Positions 36,069 through 45,063 of a DNA stretch of 55,487 bases are shown one piece after another. Where the stretch lies: contig CAIZGG010000486.1 of the NCBI GenBank assembly GCA_903932425.1, forward strand, positions 1-55,487, written 5' to 3'. Numbering within the stretch: position 1 is the stretch's first letter; each line of letters opens with the position of its first letter. Below the pieces are notes generated by a model, which worked only from the letters and a program-made list of their open reading frames with translations, was not told the DNA's origin and did no database searches. The position numbers and the translations under genes are program-made. The stretch comes from an uncultured beta proteobacterium. Its GTDB lineage: Bacteria; Pseudomonadota; Gammaproteobacteria; Burkholderiales; Burkholderiaceae_B.

Positions 36069-37499
36069 ATGGCGATGGCTACGCCAACTGGTAAGACTTT
36101 ATTTGAAAAAATCTGGCTCGCGCACGAAGTCATGCGCGATGAAGATGGTCAAAGCTTGCTTTACATTGATCGAAACTTGATCCACGAAGGTTCGCGCAAT
36201 CCGTTTCAAGTACTTGCTGCAAAAAAAATCCCGGTGCGCAGACCAGATCGGACCTTTGCAACCCCCGATCACTATGCGCCCACCAAAGGGCGATCGCTTG
36301 AAAGTATCGACGGGCCAGAGCGCCTAGATATGGTGATGTCCTTGCAACGTAATACCCAACAGGCGGGTATAACAATGTTCGGTATGGATGATATGCGTCA
36401 TGGTATTAGTCACGTGGTGGGTCCCGAACAGGGTTTGAGCTTGCCAGGCATGACGATCGTATGCGGCGATAGCCATACGTCAACGCACGGTGCCTTAGGT
36501 GCCTTAGCCTTTGGTGTAGGGGCCTCTGAGGTTGCCCATGTGTTGGCAACACAGACTATCTGGCAGCGCATGCCATCGACAATGCGTGTACAAATTGACG
36601 GCGTTTTGCAAAAGGGGGTCTGTGCAAAAGATGTCGCACTTGCCTTGATCGCTAAAATTGGTGCGGCTGGCGCGACGGGTTTTGTGATTGAATACGCGGG
36701 CTCAACCATAGCAGCCATGTCAATGGAGGCCCGGCTGACCTTATGTAATTTGTCAATTGAAGCTGGCGCGCGCGCGGGTATTATTGCTCCTGATGAGGTC
36801 ACTTTCGCGTATGTCCTCGGTAAGCCTTACGCTCCAAAGGGGAGCGAGTTTGAACAACAACGACTGCGCTGGCGCGAGTTGTTCAGTGATCCGGATGCCG
36901 AATACGGTGCTGAAGTCTTTTTAGATGCCAGCGCGATTGGTCCGATGGTGACCTGGGGTAATAGTGTCGAAGACGGTCTGGAAATTACCGAAAAAATTCC
37001 TGATCCGGCGTTAGTGTCTGACGCTACGCGCCGTGCGGTGCTTGAGCAGTCGCTTCAATACATGGATCTCACCCCTGGGCAGGCGCTGTCCTCTGTCCGG
37101 ATTGATTATGTGTTTATTGGGTCGTGCACGAACGGGCGTCTTGAAGATTTGCAGGCTGCGGCCGATGTTATCCGTCAGCAAAAAATCGCAGCTCACGTGC
37201 GTGCCATCGTGGTGCCTGGTTCTGGCACAGTCAAAGCTCAGGCAGAGGCGCTGGGACTTGATCGAATATTTTTAAATGCCGGTTGTGAATGGCGCGAGCC
37301 TGCATGCTCGATGTGCTTGTCGACAAATGGCGATATGGTGCCATCGGGTTTGCGTTGTGCTTCGACCTCAAATCGAAATTTCGTCGGAAGGCAGGGGCCG
37401 GGCTCGCGCACCCATTTGGTGAGCCCCGCCATGGCCGCTGCGGCTGCGCTCGCTGGCCATCTTGTTGATGTGCGTGCATATCTTAAAGGGACACCTTGA
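36069..37499 (+). CDS. Aconitase-family hydro-lyase large subunit, LeuC-like
   Basis: A 476-residue iron-sulfur subunit that forms an isomerase or hydratase with the following LeuD-like protein. The 4Fe-4S cysteines are in FIGSCTNGR and GCEWREPACSMCL; GDSHTSTHGALGALAFG is conserved. The N-terminal region is unusual: IHEGSRNPF and ATPDHYAPTKG stand where true LeuC proteins have HEVTSPQAF and MDHNVPT. This marks a paralogous subfamily, possibly a maleate, citraconate or alkylmalate hydratase. The ATG at 36069 lies two bases after the leuB-like stop; MAMATPTGKTLFEK is the natural N-terminus. Confidence 0.85.
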   Translation: MAMATPTGKTLFEKIWLAHEVMRDEDGQSLLYIDRNLIHEGSRNPFQVLAAKKIPVRRPDRTFATPDHYAPTKGRSLESIDGPERLDMVMSLQRNTQQAGITMFGMDDMRHGISHVVGPEQGLSLPGMTIVCGDSHTSTHGALGALAFGVGASEVAHVLATQTIWQRMPSTMRVQIDGVLQKGVCAKDVALALIAKIGAAGATGFVIEYAGSTIAAMSMEARLTLCNLSIEAGARAGIIAPDEVTFAYVLGKPYAPKGSEFEQQRLRWRELFSDPDAEYGAEVFLDASAIGPMVTWGNSVEDGLEITEKIPDPALVSDATRRAVLEQSLQYMDLTPGQALSSVRIDYVFIGSCTNGRLEDLQAAADVIRQQKIAAHVRAIVVPGSGTVKAQAEALGLDRIFLNAGCEWREPACSMCLSTNGDMVPSGLRCASTSNRNFVGRQGPGSRTHLVSPAMAAAAALAGHLVDVRAYLKGTP

Positions 37500-38083
37500 T
37501 GCAGTCATTTACTTCTCTTGATGAGATTGCTGTCCCGTTGCTTGAGGCCAATATCAATACCGATCAACTTCTGCCATCGCGCTATTTGCGTAAGCAGCGT
37601 GCCGACGGGTTTGGCCAATACTTGTTTCGAGACTTGCGCTTTCAGGATGAGGTGCAAGAGCGCACCGATTTTATTCTGAATCAGGTGCCTTACCGTCGGG
37701 CAAAAATTATCGTTGCTAGTACGAATTTTGGCTGTGGATCTTCTCGCGAAATGGCAGTGTGGGCTGTGGCGGACTACGGTTTCCGTGTGTTGATCGCTCC
37801 GCGTTTTGCAGATATTTTTTTTAACAACTGCTTTAAAAATGGACTGTTGCCAATCGTGTTGCCTCAAGAGGTGGTGCATGACTTGCAACAGTTTCTATTG
37901 CAACGGCCCGGCAGTACATTGCACGTTGATCTCTTCGCGCAAGAGGTAAAAAGCGAAGACGGGCAACGTTATAAGTTTGATATCCATCCCTTTAATAAGA
38001 AATGTCTGCTACAAGGTATTGATGCAATCGACTACACACTGCAGTTAGTCGAAAAAATTGAAGCATACGAACGACGTACTTGA
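37499..38083 (+). CDS. Aconitase-family hydro-lyase small subunit, LeuD-like
   Basis: A 194-residue swivel-domain subunit. Typical LeuD segments are NINTDQLLPSRYLRK, GFGQYLFRDLRF, the phosphate/substrate loop NFGCGSSREMAVWA and FADIFFNNCFKNGLLPI. The ATG overlaps the LeuC-like stop (TGATG), which ensures balanced synthesis of the two subunits. The loop after YLRKQ is the part that sets substrate choice in this family and does not match one known type by eye. Confidence 0.88.
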   Translation: MQSFTSLDEIAVPLLEANINTDQLLPSRYLRKQRADGFGQYLFRDLRFQDEVQERTDFILNQVPYRRAKIIVASTNFGCGSSREMAVWAVADYGFRVLIAPRFADIFFNNCFKNGLLPIVLPQEVVHDLQQFLLQRPGSTLHVDLFAQEVKSEDGQRYKFDIHPFNKKCLLQGIDAIDYTLQLVEKIEAYERRT

Positions 38084-39123
38084 TGCTTGGAGCGCTCTTG
38101 AAAAAAATACTTGGTCTAGCGTTGATGCTTTTCCTTACGGTTTGTTGGTCTGCACCCGACGCACGTCCTGAAAAAGTCGATGTTTCGATTGCGACCTCAC
38201 CCTCGGTCATCTCGTACTACCCTTTTGAGATCGCAATGGCCAAAGGGTACTTTAAGGACGAGGGATTAAATATCGCGCGCAGTATGTTTGCGGGCGGCCC
38301 AAAGGCCATGCAAGCGCTTTTGGGAGGCAGCGCAGATGTCGCTGTGAGTGCCTATGCCAACACACTGAATATGGCGGCCAAGGGGCAGTACTTGCAGGCC
38401 TTTTTCTTAATGATTGATTACCCCGCATACGCGGTAGGTGTCACCAAGGCTGGGCAAACTAAATTTAAAGGCTTTGAGAGTTTGCCCGGACTCAAGGTTG
38501 GCGTGACTTCGCCTGGTTCGAGCACTCATATGGTCTTTAACGCGATCGCCTATCGTCATGGAGTCAACGTTAAATCGTACTCGGTGATTGGCGTTGGCGC
38601 CTTAGCGGGGGCGGCTTCGGCAGCACAAACTGGTGCAATCGATGTGTTGGTTGGAATCGACCCGGTTGTCACAATGCTGACAAACAGTGGCGACATAAAA
38701 ATCGTTGCAGATTTGCGAACTGGTGCAGGTACGTTTGAGGCACTAGGGAGCCGAACTTACCCCGAGGGCTCAATGCTTGCAAGCACTGAATTCGTGCAGA
38801 AAAATCCTAAAACTATTCAGGCGCTCACTAATGCAATGTTAAAAGCTCAGCTGTTTTTGCAAACCGCAAGCGCCGCTGATATTGCCGATGCGTTGCCTAA
38901 GTCGTATCAAATTGGCGAACGCGACTTGTACCTTCAAGCAATACAAAATACCCGAACTGTTTATTCAAAAAACGGGCGTTACGACCCAGAAGGGATACAG
39001 GCTGTACTCAAGGTTCTGACTGAGTTTGATGCGGAACTGGCTGCGGCGCAAACAAAAATTGATGTCAATGCTACATTTACGAACCGATTTGTCGACGCAG
39101 CACTTGCCTCTCGGCAAAAATAA
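38083..39123 (+). CDS. NitT/TauT (NMT1-like) ABC substrate-binding protein, no cognate permease nearby
   Basis: A 346-residue binding protein of the NMT1/SsuA family, which covers alkanesulfonates, taurine, nitrate and pyrimidine precursors. A hydrophobic signal of about 20 residues (IFGLALMLFLTVCWSAP-like region at residues 9-24) precedes IATSPSVISYYPFEIAMAKGYF and the ligand segment FAGGPKAMQALLGGSADVAVS. The ATG overlaps the LeuD-like stop (TGATG). No permease or ATPase of its family is in the window, so it must use a system elsewhere or act alone. Its cotranslation with the hydratase suggests it binds that pathway's substrate. Confidence 0.85.
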   Translation: MLGALLKKILGLALMLFLTVCWSAPDARPEKVDVSIATSPSVISYYPFEIAMAKGYFKDEGLNIARSMFAGGPKAMQALLGGSADVAVSAYANTLNMAAKGQYLQAFFLMIDYPAYAVGVTKAGQTKFKGFESLPGLKVGVTSPGSSTHMVFNAIAYRHGVNVKSYSVIGVGALAGAASAAQTGAIDVLVGIDPVVTMLTNSGDIKIVADLRTGAGTFEALGSRTYPEGSMLASTEFVQKNPKTIQALTNAMLKAQLFLQTASAADIADALPKSYQIGERDLYLQAIQNTRTVYSKNGRYDPEGIQAVLKVLTEFDAELAAAQTKIDVNATFTNRFVDAALASRQK

Positions 39124-39130
39124 CAAACTG

Positions 39131-40144
39131 ATGTCAAGTATGGAATCTAGAGAAATATTACTTTGGTCGGGTTTGGTGATTGGGCTATTGTTTGGCCTAA
39201 ACGGCCAATGGTCTGGATTTTGTCTCAATCGTGCTCTTAAAGAGGGCTGGGATTCGGGTGCAAAGCAAAAGGCACAATCTTTTGCTTTGGCGCTTATGGT
39301 GTCGACCCTTGGTGCGCAGCTACTTGCCTCTTTTGAGATCGTTGATTTGAGTACCTCGGTTTACCGTGGCAACGGCGCGTCGTGGTTGTTTGCGATCTTG
39401 GGTGGCTTGATGTTCGGTTACGGCATGATGCTGGCAAACGGCTGTGGTGCGCGCGCCGTAGTATTGCTTGGTCAAGGTAACCTCAGGTCGTTTGTTGTAC
39501 TACTGTGTCTGGGCATTTCGGGCTACATGACGCTGACTGGCTTGCTGGCGCCTTTACGCTTGACGCTTGCACAAGCCACTGTGATGCCGGCACATGGTGT
39601 GTATGAATTTGAGAGTTCAGTTCGTTACCTTGCGATCGGTGCTTTCTCTGTGGCCTTGCTGATATTCGTTTTTTGGCGCGGCTCGATCTTCAAACACAAA
39701 AGAGATTTGTTCAGTGGCTTGGTCGTTGGTCTGCTGATCACGGCGGGGTGGTGGGTGACCGGGTCGCTTGGTTTTGATGAGTTTGAACCGACGCCAAGCG
39801 CCTCCTTGACGTTTATTGCTCCGGTTGGCGAAACGATCCAATACACCATGATTGCGACCGGCATGCGGTTGAGTTTTGGTGTGACAGCGATGGTGGGGGT
39901 GGTTCTGGGCTCGTTCGTTGCCGCCCAATGGTCTAAGACCTTCTCTTTGCAAACCTTTGCCACACCTAGCGACATGTTGCGCTATATGTGTGGCGGCGCC
40001 TTAATGGGAGTCGGCGGCGCGTTGGCGATGGGCTGCTCGATTGGTCAGGGTTTGACAGGCTTTTCGACCCTGACCTATGCGTCAATGCTAGCCTTTGCCT
40101 CAATGCTGCTTGGTGCGCGGCTCGCAATTCGAAAAGGTAAGTGA
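39131..40144 (+). CDS. YeeE/YedE family transporter, TsuA-like
   Basis: A 337-residue membrane protein with about nine hydrophobic segments, the full-length two-repeat form of the YeeE/YedE family. Three cysteines expected for a TsuA thiosulfate relay are present: C31 (SGFCLNRAL), C105 (ANGCGARAV) and C302 (AMGCSIGQG). TsuA imports thiosulfate for cysteine synthesis. Here the gene closes a leuBCD-like operon, seven bases after the binding-protein gene, with no cys genes nearby. No TusA-like or rhodanese gene adjoins it. An alternative start, ATG 39140, would shorten it by three residues. Confidence 0.87.
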   Translation: MSSMESREILLWSGLVIGLLFGLNGQWSGFCLNRALKEGWDSGAKQKAQSFALALMVSTLGAQLLASFEIVDLSTSVYRGNGASWLFAILGGLMFGYGMMLANGCGARAVVLLGQGNLRSFVVLLCLGISGYMTLTGLLAPLRLTLAQATVMPAHGVYEFESSVRYLAIGAFSVALLIFVFWRGSIFKHKRDLFSGLVVGLLITAGWWVTGSLGFDEFEPTPSASLTFIAPVGETIQYTMIATGMRLSFGVTAMVGVVLGSFVAAQWSKTFSLQTFATPSDMLRYMCGGALMGVGGALAMGCSIGQGLTGFSTLTYASMLAFASMLLGARLAIRKGK

Positions 40145-40229
40145 TCCCTCGTGTGCACAGGCTTCTGAGCTTGTGCGGTATCACCACTTTCTGATCCTCG
40201 TGTGTTACCGGGATGAGTTCGGGTTGGCT

Positions 40230-40790
40230 TTAAACCAACTGGCTTGTGATGAGCTCTATTTTTCTCGAGGGGTCTTTGCCGTCCCAGTTGGCGGCAGCTT
40301 GCTGCATGAGCGACAAAAATTTCAGCTGAGTATCGTTATATTCGATCAACTCAAGCATGCCTGGAAAGTCGCCCGTAGTGTCAAAGTATGCAAATCGGAT
40401 GCCGCGCGGCGTTAAACCCTCAAAGGCCAACACGTAGCCCATTTTTTTATAGCGTGCGACGTCGACCTCGTACTGCGTGGTTGCCATCCCAAGATGATGA
40501 AAGCCGTAGCCTTTTTTCTTAATCACATCCCAATAGACAGAGGGCTTGTCATCAAGGGGTTGGATCACTTCAAAACACATGTTGCCCGAAAAGCTCAATG
40601 CCAAGCCCATACGCATATCAGTCGGCTCACCACGGTAGTAGGCCTCTTTCAAGGTATAGCCGTTTGAGTAAAACCAAGGGCCGATATTGAATTTTTGACT
40701 GTATTCAAGAATCGCCTTCTGTAAATCTTCAACGACATAGGCAACCTGTACGATTCCGCCTAAGGGTTGTCCAAAAATATTTTCAATCAT
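40230..40790 (-). CDS. VOC (glyoxalase/bleomycin-resistance) superfamily protein
   Basis: A 186-residue protein of the vicinal-oxygen-chelate fold, two beta-alpha-beta-beta-beta units. Candidate metal ligands are in GIVQVAYVV (no His, unlike most), HHLGMATTQYE and the Glu of GMLELIEYN. The loss of the first His matches isomerase or hydrolase-like VOC members rather than glyoxalase I. AGGAG lies eight bases before the ATG at 40790; the longer frame to 40922 is not coding-like. It is monocistronic, divergent from an ABC transporter operon. Confidence 0.82.
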   Translation of the reverse strand: MIENIFGQPLGGIVQVAYVVEDLQKAILEYSQKFNIGPWFYSNGYTLKEAYYRGEPTDMRMGLALSFSGNMCFEVIQPLDDKPSVYWDVIKKKGYGFHHLGMATTQYEVDVARYKKMGYVLAFEGLTPRGIRFAYFDTTGDFPGMLELIEYNDTQLKFLSLMQQAAANWDGKDPSRKIELITSQLV

Positions 40791-41015
40791 GAGTGTCTCC
40801 TGAGGTACCGCGGCGGGTGTTGTGTCGCAAGGTATTATTTTTAAATGGTTGACATGGTTTATAGCAGAGGTGGCCGCATATTGAAATGTTTGGCAATGAA
40901 CGCGGCAATGGCGTTGACACAAGGGGGTTCACGCCCTAAGCTGCTCTCAGAATGACACGCCCGCAACGGATACCAACATGCGGCGCTGCAACAATAAAAA
41001 TATTGGAGACTCTCA

Positions 41016-42032
41016 GTGAAACAGACATTGCTTGGCAGTATTTTGGTCGCGTGTGCGATGCAAGGCGTGATCCCAGTTGCAGCCCAAACGAACGAGTACG
41101 GTAGCCCTGAGTTGATCCAGGCGGCAACCAAAGAGGGTAAGTTGGTGCTCTACACCACGATGGATAAAGAAAACACCATGCGTGCGATTGGGCTATTTAA
41201 TAAGCGCTTTCCTGGCATTGATGTTCAGGTCTTGCGGATGCCAGGCGGGCAGTTGGTGACGCGGGTGCAGGCCGAGATGGCCGCTGGTAAGTTAGCCGCC
41301 GACATCGTTTCTCTTTCGGATCAGGCTCAGGTTGACAGTGTTCAAGCGGCGTTTGCCGATTATGCCCCTCCAAACGCAAGCGGCTTTCCCGCGCCGAACG
41401 CAGCCAAGAAGGCCTGGCCTTTGACGATGGCAGCCTGGTGTATTGGTTACAACACCGAGCTTGTGAAGAACCCACCGAAATCTTGGGCTGAGCTGACTGA
41501 TGCGCAGTACAAGGGTAAGTTAGGCGAGGTCACAATTCTGACGGGTGGTACGGGCTGGGTGCGTTCGATGTTTGAACGCGAGACGTTAGGCGAGAGCTAC
41601 TGGGCTGCACTGGCAGCGAATAAGCCAAAGATATTTCCAAGCGGTGTGCCGCTGAGCGATGCCTTACTGCGTGGTGAGGTGTCCGTGGCGGCGATCATCA
41701 CGAATCAGATTTTGCCACGCACCAAAGAGGGTGCTCCAATTACCTGTAATTTTCCGAAGGAAGGGATCCCTGTCATTGAACTGCCGATCAGTTTGGTTAA
41801 AAACGCAAAAGCGTCTAATGCAGCGACCTTGTTTATGAACTGGTCTCTGTCAAAAGAAGGGCAGTCTATCGTGGTGAATGACTGGAAGATGTTTTCGGCG
41901 CTTAGTGGTACACCAGCTCCAGAAGGTTTTGATCCCTCAATACATAAAATCTGGCGAGCAGATCCCGCTAAAACCGCGGCGAACCGCGAAGCCTGGACCA
42001 AAGAGTGGACGCAGTTATTTAACTGGCGCTAA
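41016..42032 (+). CDS. Fe3+/phosphonate-type ABC transporter periplasmic binding protein
   Basis: A 338-residue type 2 periplasmic binding protein. The signal peptide is cleaved near PVAAQT. The mature protein starts LIQAATKEGKLVLYTTMD and contains GIDVQVLRMPGG and WCIGYNTELV. The group includes FbpA, 2-aminoethylphosphonate and thiamine binders; the iron-binding Tyr pair of FbpA is not evident. The GTG start has GGAG eight bases upstream. It forms an operon with the permease nine bases on and with the ATPase. Confidence 0.9.
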   Translation: MKQTLLGSILVACAMQGVIPVAAQTNEYGSPELIQAATKEGKLVLYTTMDKENTMRAIGLFNKRFPGIDVQVLRMPGGQLVTRVQAEMAAGKLAADIVSLSDQAQVDSVQAAFADYAPPNASGFPAPNAAKKAWPLTMAAWCIGYNTELVKNPPKSWAELTDAQYKGKLGEVTILTGGTGWVRSMFERETLGESYWAALAANKPKIFPSGVPLSDALLRGEVSVAAIITNQILPRTKEGAPITCNFPKEGIPVIELPISLVKNAKASNAATLFMNWSLSKEGQSIVVNDWKMFSALSGTPAPEGFDPSIHKIWRADPAKTAANREAWTKEWTQLFNWR

Positions 42033-42040
42033 GGTTTGGC

Positions 42041-43798
42041 ATGCTGACTCAATCTGCTGAACAGATCGTGCCTGTTCGCTTTGCGCAGACCGCCTTTGCG
42101 TTATTTTGCAATTGGTTCTGGTCTGGGTTGTTGTTGATCATCCTAGCTTTGCTGGTCATCTACCCAATGATCATGCTGGTGGTCGGAGCTCTGACTGACA
42201 TGGACCCGATCACAGAGGGCATCGATGTTTCGCGCTTTGCCTTGCATCACTTCGCTGCAGCCTTAACAAACCCTAACGCCTCTGCCGCGTTGCTCAACTC
42301 GCTGATCGCGTGCGGGGGCGGCGCGATTGTGGCTGTCGTGGTTGGGTTGACCTTCTCTTGGATGGTGGTGCGAACCAACATGCCAGGGCGAAAACTGATT
42401 GCAGCGTTGTCGTATATCCCTTTGTTTGTGCCACCAATGGTGGGGGCGATTGCCTGGTCTCTCTTGGGCTCGCCGACGACGGGGCTGCTCAACACTTTTT
42501 TTAAATGGTTTGGTTCTGATATACGGATCAATATCTATTCGATGGGTGGGTTGATCGCGGTGTTTGGCATGTATTACGCGCCCTATGTATACATGTTTAC
42601 CGCCTCAGCGCTGCGCAACATGGATCCCACGCTTGAAGAAGCCTCTGAAATTAGTGGCGCAAGTGCTTTTTATACCCAGTTGCACGTGACGTTTCCCTTG
42701 ATTTTTCCTGCCATTCTGTCGAGTATGTTGTTGTCCTTTGTGGTGATGCTAGGTATTTACGGGATTCCGTCAGTGCTGGGTTCGCAGTCGAGCATTATGT
42801 TGCTCAGTACTTATTTATTTCAACTGACCTCCTGGAGCCCGCCTCTTTATAACGCAGCGGCAGCGGTATCGATTCTCATGATTATTGTTGCCGCAGCGTT
42901 AGTGTTGATTCAGCAAAAAGTGTTGTCTAAACGTAGCTACATCACGATCAGCGGCAAAGGTTTTCGCCCGCGTGAATTGAATCTCGGCAACTGGAAGTGG
43001 TTGATGTTTGTGTTGGCGATGATCTATCTGATGGTTGTTGTGGTCTTGCCGATCACAGCACTTGCGATTGCCGCCACCAGAAAATTTATGTTTGTCCCAA
43101 CGATGGCAAGTCTGTTTGAGCTCAAGCAATACTCTTGGGGGCATTTTCAGACGGTTCTCGCTGATCAGCAGACCGTACAGTCTGTCTGGAATACCTTGAT
43201 GATTGGGTGTGCCACCGCGGTTGTTGGCGGGGTGTTGGCTTTTGCGATTGGTTATACCGTTCAGCGTAAAGACGCACCGGCTGCGCGCGCGATTGATTTA
43301 ATTTCAACGCTGCCCGCCGCAGTTCCAGGTTTGATTGTTGGTGTCGCGTATTTATGGGCCTGGATCGGTCTTCCGATTGGCCTGTATGGCACGATCTGGA
43401 TTTTGGTGCTGGCTTTTGTTGGTCGCTTTATCCCCGATACGGTCAAAGTGCTGTCGACCTCACTTGCACAAATTCACCCTGAATTAAAAGAAGCCGCCTG
43501 GATCTCGGGTAAGGGGCCGCTGCGCACGATCACGACCATTATTCTGCCCTTGGCTAAGCCGGGTGTCGCAGCCGCCATGACGCTTTTGTTTGTGCTGGCG
43601 ATTCGAGAGCTAGGCTCGTCACTATTTTTGTATACGACTGACACAATGATGATGGCGATTGCGCTGTTGAACCTCTATGAAAGTGGGACGCTTGGCACCG
43701 CAGCGGCCTTTGGTTTAGCGCAGGTGGTGTTGCTTGGATTGCTGATCGGCTTGGCCAATCGCCTATCGGGTGGCTCAACAAACTCGAGCGTCGGGTGA
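42041..43798 (+). CDS. ABC transporter permease, two fused domains (FbpB-like)
   Basis: A 585-residue inner-membrane protein with about 12 hydrophobic segments in two homologous halves, each with an EAA loop: EEASEISGASAFYTQ in the first and KEAAWISGKGPLRT in the second. This fused form is typical of FbpB and of the 2-aminoethylphosphonate permeases. Its substrate is set by the binding protein upstream. Confidence 0.93.
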   Translation: MLTQSAEQIVPVRFAQTAFALFCNWFWSGLLLIILALLVIYPMIMLVVGALTDMDPITEGIDVSRFALHHFAAALTNPNASAALLNSLIACGGGAIVAVVVGLTFSWMVVRTNMPGRKLIAALSYIPLFVPPMVGAIAWSLLGSPTTGLLNTFFKWFGSDIRINIYSMGGLIAVFGMYYAPYVYMFTASALRNMDPTLEEASEISGASAFYTQLHVTFPLIFPAILSSMLLSFVVMLGIYGIPSVLGSQSSIMLLSTYLFQLTSWSPPLYNAAAAVSILMIIVAAALVLIQQKVLSKRSYITISGKGFRPRELNLGNWKWLMFVLAMIYLMVVVVLPITALAIAATRKFMFVPTMASLFELKQYSWGHFQTVLADQQTVQSVWNTLMIGCATAVVGGVLAFAIGYTVQRKDAPAARAIDLISTLPAAVPGLIVGVAYLWAWIGLPIGLYGTIWILVLAFVGRFIPDTVKVLSTSLAQIHPELKEAAWISGKGPLRTITTIILPLAKPGVAAAMTLLFVLAIRELGSSLFLYTTDTMMMAIALLNLYESGTLGTAAAFGLAQVVLLGLLIGLANRLSGGSTNSSVG

Positions 43799-43921
43799 AA
43801 GCGCTGAGTGCTAAGGGCGATGGTGAGTGTCTGTGGGATCAGATGGTCGTGGTCATACCTAATGATGTATTGGAGTGCAGTTGATGGCGGGCGTACTCGT
43901 TGGTTCGTTGGAGAGCAGATG

Positions 43922-45004
43922 ATGGCAGTCACACTTGATGTGCAGTGCTTAGTGAAAGACTTTTCCTCGGGGCGTCCTGCGGTGGATCAGGTGAGCTTTC
44001 AAATTCCGACCGGCGAAATCACTGTGCTCTTGGGACCCTCTGGATGCGGTAAGACAACGACCCTGCGTTGCGTTGCCGGCTTGGAACATCCCACGGCGGG
44101 CCAAATCGTGATTGACGAGCAGGTCGTTTCGGCGCCCTTAAAGGGGATCTCTGTCGCGCCTCGTCATCGCGAGGTTGGGATGGTTTTTCAGTCTTATGCG
44201 GTCTGGCCGCACATGACAGTCAAACAAAACGTTGCCTATCCTTTGAAGCATCGTGGTATCGATAAAAAGGAAATCGAGCACAAGGTCACACAGGCACTTG
44301 AGTTGGTCGATCTGCTTGAATATGCCGATCGACCTGCAACATCGTTATCCGGTGGGCAGATGCAGCGCGTCGCGTTGGCACGTAGCCTGAGTTATCAACC
44401 CAAAATATTGTTGCTTGATGAGCCGCTATCCAACTTAGATGCAAAGTTACGCCTACGGTTACGCGCTGATCTGCGTCGCATTATCAAACAGGCGGGTTTG
44501 ACTGCGCTGTATGTGACGCATGATCAGTCAGAGGCTGTTGTACTAGGGGATCAAATCGGCGTCATGAATCAAGGCAAGCTCTTGCAGATGGGTACGCCAC
44601 AACAAATTTATAACCAGCCCTCGGATTTGTTTGTCGCAAGTTTTACTGGTGCCTCAAATGCGTTACACGGAACAGTGGTTAATCACGATGGCGCTGATCA
44701 CGTTGTTGAGTTGGCGCAGGGTGCAAAGGTGCGTGCACGATGTTTGACTACGCTGAGCCAAGGTCAGGCAGTCGTGATCGCAGTACGCCCAGAAAATATT
44801 TCTTTAACGGCTCAGGCAACACAGGCGTCGTTGCCTGTTCGCGTTCGTCAATTGCAATTTTTAGGTGTTCAGACCAATTACGAACTTGAGGTGTTCGGCC
44901 AAACACTAGAGGTGACCGAGTTGGGCACGGCGCCACGCTTTGAAGCAGGGGCAGAAGTTTTTATGACTCTGCCCCCTGAACAGTGCTGGGGTTACCCGGA
45001 GTAA
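43922..45004 (+). CDS. ABC transporter ATPase (FbpC/PotA type)
   Basis: A 360-residue ATPase. Walker A is GPSGCGKTT, Q-loop VFQSYAVWP, signature LSGGQMQR, Walker B LLLDEPLSNLDA and H-loop YVTHDQSEA. A C-terminal TOBE domain (residues about 280-355) follows. GGAGAG lies before two adjacent ATGs at 43919 and 43922; the second has better spacing. A gap of about 120 bp separates it from the permease. The long frame to 43808 is not family sequence. Confidence 0.94.
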   Translation: MAVTLDVQCLVKDFSSGRPAVDQVSFQIPTGEITVLLGPSGCGKTTTLRCVAGLEHPTAGQIVIDEQVVSAPLKGISVAPRHREVGMVFQSYAVWPHMTVKQNVAYPLKHRGIDKKEIEHKVTQALELVDLLEYADRPATSLSGGQMQRVALARSLSYQPKILLLDEPLSNLDAKLRLRLRADLRRIIKQAGLTALYVTHDQSEAVVLGDQIGVMNQGKLLQMGTPQQIYNQPSDLFVASFTGASNALHGTVVNHDGADHVVELAQGAKVRARCLTTLSQGQAVVIAVRPENISLTAQATQASLPVRVRQLQFLGVQTNYELEVFGQTLEVTELGTAPRFEAGAEVFMTLPPEQCWGYPE

Positions 45005-45063
45005 GCACCCTCTGGAATGACCCCGCGCCTAAGCGTGCGCTGAGCTTACCGAGCTAAGCTGAC

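Noticed and set aside
36069-38083. Simple annotation of the aconitase-type genes as leucine biosynthesis leuC and leuD
   Set aside because: The N-terminal motifs of the large subunit and Arg86 in the partner dehydrogenase differ from true Leu enzymes, and no leuA is nearby, so no Leu gene symbols were given.
40914-40942. TTGACA with 17-base spacer and TAAGCT as promoter for the ABC operon at 41016
   Set aside because: The -35 is perfect but the -10 matches the consensus at only three of six positions; not strong enough to annotate.
45043-45060. Inverted repeat AGCTTA/TAAGCT between the convergent ATPase and PanE-like genes
   Set aside because: Only six paired bases and no T-run; too weak to call a terminator.
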